From Podila epigama (taxonomy: Eukaryota; Mortierellomycota; Mortierellomycetes; Mortierellales; Mortierellaceae): 10,684 nt of DNA. Both the position numbers and the translations under genes were made by a program. Of the stretch, positions 1 through 8,300 are shown in pieces (within the stretch, counting starts at the first letter, position 1; the number at the start of each line of letters is the position of its first letter). The DNA lies in the NCBI GenBank assembly GCA_015679605.1, contig JAAAVE010000876.1, positions 1,429-12,112 on the forward strand. The letters are read 5' to 3'. Below the pieces are notes generated by a model, which saw only the letters and a list, made by a program, of their open reading frames with translations, was not told where the DNA came from and ran no database searches.

Positions 1-128
1 TTTTTTTTTTTGGTAAGGTACAAGACATGTTGCAATTCAGGCCGAGAGTGGCGCGTTAGTTTTGAGTGAACAATGATCGCGAACAACACGAAAAAGTAGA
101 ACACAAAAAAAAAAAAAAATAGTCGCAC
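1..128 (-). other. Intron 1 of the oxidoreductase gene (incomplete)
   Basis: The intron begins GTGCGA at base 128 (minus strand), directly after the codons for HAGRK. A run of 15 T (105-119 as A on the plus strand) follows, then a CTAAC branch-like motif (55-59) and an A-run at the window edge. The minus strand of 1-128 contains no AG dinucleotide at all, so no acceptor can lie here. The next exon, expected to resume with Ala or Ser in the OYE barrel, must start outside the window. Confidence 0.75.
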
Positions 129-749
129 CTTGCGTCCTGCATGTGCCAATTGGATACCCATTTTGCTGCCTTGAGCATGGATAAAGTCAGCCACTTGCTT
201 GATACCATGGATATGGTCATCGGACCAGATGCCAGCGTCCTGAGGGGAGATACGACCGCGTGGCTCGACGGCAGATGCTTCAGCAATAATCAAGCCGGCG
301 CCATGAATGGCGAAACTACCCAAGTGCGCCAAATGGTAGGAACTCATAAAGCCGTCCTCAGACGAATACATACACATGGGTGCGACCACGAAACGATTGG
401 CAAGGGTTAAATCCTTGACTGAAAAAGGTTTGAAGACAAGTGGTTGTTGTTGTGTAACATGACTGGTATCCTCAGTGGCCTTGGCAATGGTGCTTGATCT
501 TGGTGCGTCTTTTGCAGTGAGTGGGCCAATGTAAGAGCCTGGGGCGAGTTTGATGGGGTTGTAATAATGTTCTTGTGAGTAGACGGGACCAGTCTTGTGA
601 GGGTAGTGGAGGTTGGTTTGTTGTTTGGGAGCGCCCATGGTGGAGTACTTTGTAGTGAATGAGGTGACGAAGAGGCGTTGAGTGGAAGAGTTTTGAAAAG
701 GATGACGGAATAACGAATGGAGGCTACGTGGAGTGAAGACGCGATGCAT
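129..749 (-). CDS. Class III Old Yellow Enzyme-type NADPH:flavin oxidoreductase, first exon (3' part outside window)
   Basis: FMN-dependent ene-reductase of the YqjM-like group, which reduces activated C=C bonds of enals and enones with NAD(P)H. The exon encodes 207 residues ending at a phase-0 donor (AAG then GTGCGA). Seen in the translation: APMCMYSS at 123-130, where Cys126 and Tyr128 correspond to the redox-tuning Cys and active-site Tyr of YqjM; EASAVEPRGRIS at 157-168; GIWSDDHI at 173-180; and IQLAHAGRK at 199-207, the FMN/substrate-binding motif that normally continues into the next exon. Residues 1-37 are rich in Arg, Ser, Phe and Thr and lack Asp/Glu, like a mitochondrial presequence. 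A second Met (codon 38, bases 636-638) has a strong context, ACC-ATG-G. Met1 is preferred because it is the first ATG after an ATG-free stretch reaching back to base 947. The rest of the (alpha/beta)8 barrel lies beyond the left edge. Family assignment is firm; substrate and localisation are inferred. Confidence 0.9.
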
Positions 750-1419
750 AATCACTGGGGCAAGTGTGAATGAGAGAATGAGGATTTGTGATGGTGAGTG
801 AAAAGGAAATGGAAGATGGACGTGAACAAAAGTGAATGGACGTTTCTCTCTTTTAACACAGACGCGCGACACGACAGACAGCGACAGACGCGTTATACAA
901 CAATTTTTTTTCTGGTCCGCTCAAGAATGTTTTAAGTCCACGATAGTCATGGATAACATCATGCAGACCAACATACGAATCCATTCGGTTTGCTGTGTTC
1001 CTTGTTGTTCTTTGTGCCTCTCCGTATGTGTCTGCAATGGTGTTGTGGATCATGAGTGTGTAGGACTAGTACTAATACTCGCTCCATGTGCATCCTATTG
1101 GGTTCTGGATTTAAATATCCAACGGTTTTATTGCTCTGTAGCGTCTACAGAAAAGTTGATTTCATAGAATGACGCGTGGGAAAGGGGCGCTAAAAAAGGG
1201 CTAAAAAGGCTTTGAAGAATATTTCGCATTGACCATTTCTTCTTTTTCTTTTTTTTCTTCTCACTTTCACACGTCACTTCACCACATAACACACAAGCAC
1301 ACGCTCACGCATTCATTGCGTACAAAGAAAAACATAACATACAATCATCTATTTATCACACTAACATTACCATCGCCATCAGGAGCAACTACGACAAACG
1401 ACAAACCACCATATCCACC
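750..1419. promoter_or_regulatory. Divergent promoter and leaders shared by the oxidoreductase and the acyl-CoA synthetase
   Basis: This 670-base stretch separates two head-to-head start codons and holds no convincing gene. Both flanks are free of ATG in the outgoing direction: 750-947 on the minus strand and about 1172-1419 on the plus strand, as expected for scanned leaders. The side facing the synthetase is C/T-rich from about 1235. Possible sites, all short and unproven: ACGCGT at 888-893 and 1172-1177; an inverted CCAAT box at 1097-1101; a near-palindromic AT core GGATTTAAATATCC at 1107-1120; an AGGGG (STRE-like) at 1183-1187; and two GCTAAAAA direct repeats at about 1189-1208 that could serve as TATA-like elements. 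Open frames here have low-complexity translations and no family motif. Confidence 0.6.
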
Positions 1420-4400
1420 ATGTCCACTCTCGAATCTCAGTATGGAGGCAGGTACGCAGTCGAGTACGACGAGGTCGAGCACATCTATCGCAATGTCTCG
1501 GCTATCGACAGGCTCATGGACAGACCCATGCCACCCTATTACGACGTCCAGGACCGCACCATGGCCCATCTGTTTGAATACATGGCCAACAAGTACGAGG
1601 ACAAGGATGCCATGGGCTGGCGTGACATTGTCAAGGTATGTTGACGAGTGATGAACATGGATCAGATCACCCCCTGGATCACCCCTGGATCACTCTGGGT
1701 CACTCATATGTAGCAAACCAAAAAACCAATGTACAAATTACTCACATAGCAAAACATTCACACCAAAAAAAATGATAGGTTCACAAGGTGGAAAAGCAAT
1801 CCAAGAACCCGGATGAAAAGCCAAAGACTTGGATCACATACGAGCTCACTGACTACAATTGGATGACCTATCGCCAATCCAAGGACTATGCGGACCGTGT
1901 TGGTCTTGGTATCACCCGGCTTGGAGCCCAGAAGGGCGACTTTGTCATGATCTTTGCTGCTACATGGTAAGTGGAAATATTCATCCATGTTCAGCTTGTG
2001 ATAAAAAATGTCACATAATGCAACTTGAATGACTACATTCTTGATGTTATTTGCAAGGATCAGGCAGCAGACCACTAACCCTCTGATGACAATGACCTAC
2101 TCTACACAACGTTCTTGATTATTATTTTTGTATTGTTACACACTAAAAAAAAGTCCAGAGTGGTTCTTGGCTTCACATGGTAAGACACAGCAAAAAAAAG
2201 ATAACACCGACGTGATAATAACACCGACGAACATGTCAAAACACAGGGCAAACATGGGGGACCTCATGTATGACTTAACATATGACAATGAATGACGGCA
2301 TTTCGCCTCAATGACATTATCGACGGAGCACCAAAATCCCGATTACCTTTTTCTGTGTGACATGACGGCATCTGATCTGTTACAGAGCACAGCCATAGCT
2401 GTAGAGGAATTTTTGACAAGGCACATGGGTGGGTTGGGTTGAACATTCATGGATACTGAAGACTGAGGACTGTTCAACATGCAGACAGCAACTCGGACTC
2501 GTGTGTCAAGTTTCGAAGCAAAGAATGTACAACGGAATTGGCTAATCATACATTCAAATATGCAAAAACTTTTTTCCCTTCTTATTCCCTCATCCGTCAA
2601 CCCAAATTGCATTTCACCATGGCCTAGGCTGTTTCTCGCAGTCGATCACGATTGTCACTGCATATGATTCCATGGACGACAAATCGATCCAGTTCATCAT
2701 TGACCAGGCTCAACCCAAAGCCATCTTTGCTGATTCCAACACGCTGCGTGTGGTTGCAAAGCTCATGCAGAAGGGCAACAGCAACATCAAAGCCATCATC
2801 TACACTGGCCAGGACTGGGAAGTGAGCGACTCGATCACCAGACTTGAGAATGTCGAGAACCGTGCCTTTGAGTTGATTCACATTGATGAACTCAAGCGGA
2901 CTCGACCCGAGCCCGCTCACACACATGCCAAGGGCAAAGGAAAGCAAAAAGTCTTGGATGATGACAATGGTTCTGATGGGGTCAAGATTGAGACTGTGTA
3001 TCCAGACAGTGAGGACATTGCTTGCATTATGTATACTTCTGGTTCCACAGGCACCCCCAAAGGTGTCTTGCTGACCCATGGCAATCTCATGGCTGCCATT
3101 GGCAGTGCTGCCGCTTTGGAGGGTGACCAGCTGAATCCTGATACCGACGTGATTATCTCATACCTGCCCTTGGCCCATGTTTTGGAATTTGTCATTTCAC
3201 ACTTTGTCGTGTCCATGGTAAAAATCGCCCCTCTTGAATGATACCTTTTTTTTTTTTTTTTTTTTTTTGCTTGTTACACTATGCTAATGTGCGACACGCA
3301 AAACAACCTAAAGACTAATGCGCGCGATACCCCAACTTTCTGCAATTGAAATAATCTGTACTAGGGATGTCGCATTGGCTTTGGACGCGCTAGGACATTG
3401 ATGGATGATGCTGTGGCACCACCCTCTGGCAGCAGTCGCTCTAAGGGTCTTGGTGACCTCAAGGCGTTGCGGCCTACGCTCATGGGTAAGAATTGTATCA
3501 GTCCTCTATGACATTTTATGAATTCAACGACATTGGATGACTGTATGCTAACTTAAAAAAAACGTGCACTATGAAAAAAATAACGTACCAACAAACATTA
3601 GCTGGTGTCCCAACGATCTGGGAACGTATCCGAAAGGGTATTCTTGCCGAGGTCAACAAGCAATCATTCCCGATCCGCACCTTGTTCTTTGCTGCGCTCA
3701 ACACCAAATGGGCGATTGTGCAGGCGACTGGATCAGAGAACTTTGTTACACAGATGATTGATTCTATGGTCTTTAGCAAGGCCAAGGAGCTCGTGGGGGG
3801 TCGTCTCCGGTTGACACTGACAGGTGGAGCGGGTATCAGTGACGAGACGCATCGCTTTTTGAGCATGGTGATGTGCTATGTTATTTCTGGCTATGGCTTG
3901 ACAGAAGTCTGTGGTGTGGCTGCTGTCACCATGCCGCGAATGGGACACCGTCTTCGTACCTGTGGTCCTCCGGTAAGGGAGCATCTCGTTTATTGGACTT
4001 TTTGAGGTGAACGGAGAGATCCAATTCACCTAAACATTGAAACTCTACTTTTTCTTCTTCTTCTTACATAGTCACCAAGTCTGGAATTGAAGCTGGTGAA
4101 TGTACCTGATACCGAGTATACGGGAGACAATGGCTCGGGCGAGATTTGGTTCCGCGGCCCGGCAGTGATGAAGGGCTATTTCAAGCTGGAGGAGGAGACG
4201 AAGAAGGTGATGACGTCCGACGGTTGGTTCAAGACTGGAGACATTGGTACCATGAATCCGGATGGTACATTGACGATCAAGGACCGCGTCAAGAATCTGG
4301 TCAAGCTTAGCCACGGCGAGTATGTCGCGCTGGAGAAATGTGAGGCCATCTACCGTGATGCTAAAGAGGTGAAGAGCATCTGTGTCGTTGCGGACAATGG

Positions 4401-4787
4401 ATGTCCCGTCCTGTTGGCTGTTGTTGAGCCCTCGCAGCATGGCGTAAGTGATCTTTCTTCTTTTCAATTGGTTTGCATGTACCATCGATACCATGTCAAC
4501 GCGACATCAATGGGTAAACCCAAACATAAATGAAAAATGGAATAACACCATATCTGTTGCCATACTCACTCATACTCACTTAGATCTCGGACAAAGAGAT
4601 GCTGGAGGTGCTCAAGAACCAGGCCAAGGCTAGTGGACTGTCGCGCTCGGAGACTGTCCATGGAGTGATTGTGGATGACTCTGACTGGAGCACGAATGGC
4701 TTCATGACGTCCAGCAGCAAGGTCAAACGTCGTGAGGTTCGCAAGGCCCATGACAAGGCCATTGAAGAGTTGTGGAAGAAGTTTTAA
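1420..4787 (+). CDS. Long-chain acyl-CoA synthetase (AMP-forming, Faa/ACSL family), 8 exons
   Basis: Activates long-chain fatty acids with ATP and CoA through an acyl-adenylate, feeding lipid synthesis or beta-oxidation. Exons read as 1420-1635, 1779-1966, 2154-2179, 2628-3217, 3365-3485, 3602-3972, 4072-4443 and 4584-4787, giving 695 residues, close to the roughly 700 of yeast Faa1. Domains in order: N-terminal region; [18 protein letters not shown] near 130-144; AMP-binding loop [11 protein letters not shown] at 279-289; [16 protein letters not shown] at 477-482; GWFKTGDIG from 555; the FACS signature [15 protein letters not shown] from 575; and SSSKVKRR with likely catalytic Lys674. The chain ends WKKF, with no C-terminal SKL-type peroxisome signal, so an ER, lipid-droplet or plasma-membrane role is more likely. 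The start has a strong context (CCACC-ATG) and is the first ATG of its leader. Residues 245-256 form a Lys-rich then Asp-rich linker before the ATP loop. The paralogue within the Faa family cannot be decided here. Confidence 0.95.
1659..1705. repeat. Short degenerate tandem repeat in synthetase intron 1
   Basis: Units of about 9-17 bases built on GGATCACYCCT: GGATCACCCCT at 1676-1686, GGATCACTCT at 1687-1696 and GGGTCACTC at 1697-1705, preceded by a longer diverged unit from 1659. It lies just inside the 5' part of intron 1 (1636-1778). This looks like ordinary replication-slippage sequence. Confidence 0.7.
2154..2179 (+). other. 26-nt microexon (exon 3) of the acyl-CoA synthetase
   Basis: Between exons 2 and 4 the family sequence requires a short [10 protein letters not shown] segment. 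Only 26 bases supply it, flanked by AAG (acceptor at 2152-2153) and GTAAGA (donor from 2180). Phases fit exactly: TG plus T makes Cys upstream, and G plus GC makes Gly downstream. A competing acceptor, CAG at 2156-2158, lies 5 bases further in and would give TG plus A, an immediate TGA stop. Skipping the exon would join TG to exon 4 and reach TGA at 2665-2667. Confidence 0.8.
2180..2627 (+). other. Intron 3 of the acyl-CoA synthetase (448 bases, the longest in the window)
   Basis: Runs from GTAAGA after the microexon to CCTAG before GGC-TGT-TTC. It holds a 12-base direct repeat (ATAACACCGACG at 2201-2212 and 2218-2229) and a 10-base repeat (ATGACGGCAT at 2292-2301 and 2362-2371, exactly 70 bases apart). 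The flanking exons join without loss in the synthetase protein, so no further coding exon is needed. Short open frames inside show no family motif. The other introns of this gene are 99-187 bases long. Confidence 0.75.
3246..3268. repeat. Poly-T tract of 23 bases in synthetase intron 4
   Basis: An uninterrupted T run close to the 5' end of intron 4 (3218-3364). The length is likely to vary between isolates or between sequencing runs. It is non-coding and does not affect the reading frame. Confidence 0.9.
4561..4583. repeat. Perfect 10-base duplication abutting the last intron's acceptor in the synthetase
   Basis: CATACTCACT occurs twice in tandem at 4561-4580 and is followed at once by TAG, the acceptor of intron 7 (4444-4583). 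Exon 8 begins with ATC-TCG-GAC. The duplication moves nothing in the coding frame but lengthens the branch-to-acceptor spacing. Confidence 0.75.
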
Positions 4788-5312
4788 ACGATATATGTAT
4801 AGTCATGTAGATGTAGATGTGGCATGGACGTGGCTGTGGGGTGAATTGGAGTCGAGTCGAGGTGGAGTTGAGTCGAATAGGATAGGTGGACGATAGGTTC
4901 ATGTGTGTGACATTAAAAAAAAGAGCGCTGTGTCGTGTCGTCTGTTTCCACTTTTTTTTTTTGCATTCATTCATTCAATCGTCACACCCATCCTTCCATC
5001 CATCACTCCATCCATCACTCCATCCATCCATCCATCACTCCATCCATCCATCCATTTACACCTGTAGAGAAATCTCTTCTCTACATCCATCCTTCATCCC
5101 CTCATCCCGTCATCCCTTCATCTCTTTCATACCAATCCAAATTCAACGCTTTTTCCACTTCTTTGTGTCACCCAAAAACGACGTCAGACCTTTTAGCATC
5201 CTCCCCACACTTTTTGTCGACTCTATTTTTTTTCTCATCATCTCTACATCCATTTGCACAACCAAACAAACACACACACATCACTCAGCCCTATCAAATC
5301 CTCCTTACTCAA
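4788..5312 (+). promoter_or_regulatory. Synthetase 3' end and kinase promoter/leader
   Basis: This 525-base gap lies between two genes in the same direction. Just after the synthetase stop is ATATATGTAT (4791-4800), similar to fungal 3'-end efficiency elements, followed by GAGTC-type repeats and an A-run near 4911. From about 4940 the strand is C/T-rich, contains a CATC minisatellite, and has no ATG between 4904 and 5312. That supports the kinase start at 5313 as the first scanned AUG. No clear TATA box was found. The precise poly(A) and transcription start sites cannot be placed from sequence alone. Confidence 0.6.
4985..5055. repeat. CATC-type minisatellite in the kinase 5' leader or promoter
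   Basis: Tandem CATC tetranucleotides are interrupted at intervals by CACTC, giving a higher-order unit of about 12-16 bases (CATCCATCACTC and longer forms). The repeat lies 260-330 bases upstream of the kinase start codon. No ATG or stop arises from the unit in the frame of the kinase, so that frame stays open through it by composition rather than by coding constraint. Confidence 0.85.
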
Positions 5313-8300
5313 ATGAATGTTCTCAACCAGGCTGCTGCTGGGGTAGGAATGTTCCCGAACCAAGGCACCATCCTCCCAGGCACGACCATCCAACTGGGCA
5401 AATACACTGTTGTCATTGACCGATACATTGCCGAAGGTGGTTTCGCCCATGTCTACATCGCCTCCCTCGCCAACATTGCTGGAGCACCCCCAGTGGTAGT
5501 CAAGCGAATCGCTGCTCCTGACAAGGAGCGACTTGCTATCGTCAACGCAGAGATCGAGACCATGGTGAGTGTTTTTTCTTTTCCTATGTCAAGGATATTC
5601 ACTTTTTTGATCTGAACGAAAACAAATAATAAACGACTGAGGTTGGGGTGATACTAAAAACTATTTGTCTTCATGGGCAATGCTCAATGCTCAATAGAAA
5701 CGTCTGGGAAAGCACAAAAACATTGTCGAATACATGGACTCGTGCATGGGCAAGCTTGAAGGAGGAGGATATGAAGTCTTGATCCTCATGGAGTTTTGCA
5801 GTGGTAAAAAAGATGATTACACAAAAACCAATCCCAAGACAAAACAGACAACAGAAAAGAAAAGACCAGAGTTGAGTAACTTACATGAGAACACATTCAT
5901 TTCTTCGTTTCCTCTACTATGTTGTGTTTATTTTGCGCGGAACATAGGTGGCCCCGTCATCGACCTCATGAATAGGAGACTTCAGCATCGCCTCACCGAG
6001 CCAGAGATTCTCAAGATCTTTTCCAATGTTGGCGAAGTAATTTACCTTTTGCTCCCCCTTCTCTCATGCAACACATAGCAATAATGGATGTCCAAATATC
6101 TGTCTAGCAAGGAAAAGCGGTGTTCTGATCTTGCTATCTACTTTTCTGTCTTCTCTCGCCTCAGGCTGTGGCATATATGCACTTCATGGACCCGCCCATT
6201 CTACACAGAGATATCAAGGTCGAAAACATCCTCCTTTCCAACAATGACTATAAACTGTGTGACTTTGGATCAGCTTCAACCAACATCTTGCGAGGAGACA
6301 ATATTCCTCGGAATGTCAAGGATATCCAAATGTTGGAAGAAGAAATCAACAACCACACCACACTGCAGTATCGTGCACCCGAAATGGTCGATCTCTACAT
6401 GCGCAAAGGCATTGACGAAAAGATTGGTATGTAAAGAAGCATCCTGGGCCCTGTTCCACCCGTCCCGTTTGGACATCACGCTGCCTTTTAGTTTCGCACT
6501 CATTCTTCTCTTCTTTCTCGCATTCTTTTCTCTCTATCTAACCTGATCAGCTCGCTCACCAATACCTCACTAGATATCTGGGCCCTAGGCGTTCTATTGT
6601 ATAAATTGTGCTACTACACCACACCCTTTGAGGAACAGGGTCAACTCGCCATTTTGAACGCGCGCTATACAATCCCCGATTACCCTGTCTTTTCACCAGG
6701 CCTCATTGGATTGATCCGCAAGTGTCTCAAGAGTGTTCTTTGTTCAAGTTTGTTCGATGCAAGTTGTTTCGTACCTATAGGCTGACAATGTTATTTTTTT
6801 ATTTTTTTTTATTGGGCTCTTTATAGAGTCGATGCTCAAGGAAGACCCCAAACAACGGCCCAACATATACCAATTGATGAAGGCCACTTCTGCCTTGAGA
6901 GGATTGCCCTGCCCTGTTCAGAATGTAAGTGGTAGCCGGTTGTTCACACGCGCTACGAGAACATTAGCTTGTTCAAGAAGAGGGTTATTTTCATGTTTTA
7001 TGAGCCTTACGGCCATGAAGCAATCGAGCCATGAGCCATGAGCTATGAAGCTGTTGAGCCATGGAACTATGGCAATATAGAGCAAGTGTACTAATATTAG
7101 CCATGTTCCCAATAGATATACCCAGAAACATCTTTTCCCTCCTCGACAATGGATTCTCAATCGTCTGCGACTAATAACATTCTCAGCAATAATGCCACCA
7201 TGTCAAGACCCATGGATGTCCTTCCTACTATTGAACCTATGCGTCGAGGCAGACCCACCCGATCTCCTGCTGTTCACACACCTTCCAACCAGTCGGATGC
7301 TAATGCATTCCCACCACAGACGGATTTCACTTCTGCATTTGACGACTCGTTTGGTCAGTTCTCGTCACAGAAAGTAGACCCTTCGTCACAATTTTCACAG
7401 ATTGGGGTCAATGACGCCTTTGATTTCGGATCGTCCTCCTCTGCCTTTGCTGGCGACAAACCAGCTCAAGCAAACCAAAGTCGATTCGCCCTCGACTCTG
7501 AAGTAGGCACTGGCACAGATGAGTTTGGATTCAAGTTTTCCAACGGCGTCGATTCGGTTGAAAAGGCTGCATCGTCCTCGGGTGGACCACGTCCTCCATC
7601 CTTCACTGCACCAAGCAATCCTCTGCCTACTGTGTCACAACAGTCATCTTCGCGCGTGCCAGCCCAGCCTTCTGGAGGACCTCACCCGTCATCAATGTCG
7701 CCAATGGCATCAAAGACCACAACATCCTCTTCAAAGCCCACCGCCAACGACCTCTTTTTCAACTCTTCGTCTGATGTCAGGTTCAACAATGATTTCGGCT
7801 CGCGATCCGGCACCCCATCCTCTATCGCGTCTAGTACACAGGCACTTATTGGGCTCTCGTCACCAACATCAACCTTGGATTTGCAGTTGTCCGGCATGTC
7901 TAAACCTCTCCTTGGTGCTAGGCAATCATCACAGAACAGTCAGACAGCCTCACCTTCTCTTCGACCCAACAACAACTACCCTAACAATGTTGTCGCCGGT
8001 GGATACCAAGGGCACAAGGCTACGACCAGTCACGTCTCGAGCAGGAATACTCTCACGAATTATACTGGAAATTCTGGCAGTGGACTCTCTGGAGTCACTT
8101 CCCCAGCTCCTTCTTCTAGTATCTCTGGTGTTAAGACTACAACTGTGGAACCGTTAGCGGGCAAGATGGCAAGCATAGACTTGCTCCAGCGCCAACAAAT
8201 AGAGCAACTAGGCAAGTTTACCTCGGTGTCCATGACAGGACCTCAAAATACTCAGGGCAAGGCCAAGGTATTGGATCCGAGCAAGACGTTGGATGGCATG

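Noticed and set aside
832-1167. Open frames in the divergent promoter
   Set aside because: The translations are low-complexity (Cys/Val/Leu runs), lack domains, and sit between two well-defined start codons.
2156-2160. CAG as the acceptor of the synthetase microexon
   Set aside because: It produces TG plus A, an in-frame TGA. The AAG 5 bases upstream restores CPEW and the family reading.
2264-2667. Open frames on both strands inside synthetase intron 3
   Set aside because: They overlap each other, show no motifs, and the flanking exons already join into a continuous conserved protein.
4776-4787. Peroxisomal targeting signal at the end of the synthetase
   Set aside because: The protein ends WKKF, which is not an SKL-type C-terminal signal.
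4985-5055. CRISPR-like regularity in the CATC array
   Set aside because: There are no unique spacers; it is a simple tetranucleotide-based minisatellite in a eukaryotic genome.
4935-5312. The reading frame of the kinase stays open about 126 codons upstream of its start
   Set aside because: The extension has no ATG (it would begin with GTG), is made of C/T-rich and CATC-repeat sequence that lacks stops by composition, and has no homology-like content. Treated as 5' leader.
6733-6826. GT-AG alternative for kinase intron 5 starting GTGTTC
   Set aside because: The phase is workable, but it inserts five residues (KCLKK-like) into a conserved kinase segment and the donor is poor. The GC-AG model fits the family without a gap. 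Kept as the main alternative.
6771-6828. Short alternative intron with a GTACCT donor and the second AG of the acceptor pair
   Set aside because: It would add about 18 residues to subdomain XI, has no support from the family alignment, and is much shorter than every other intron here.
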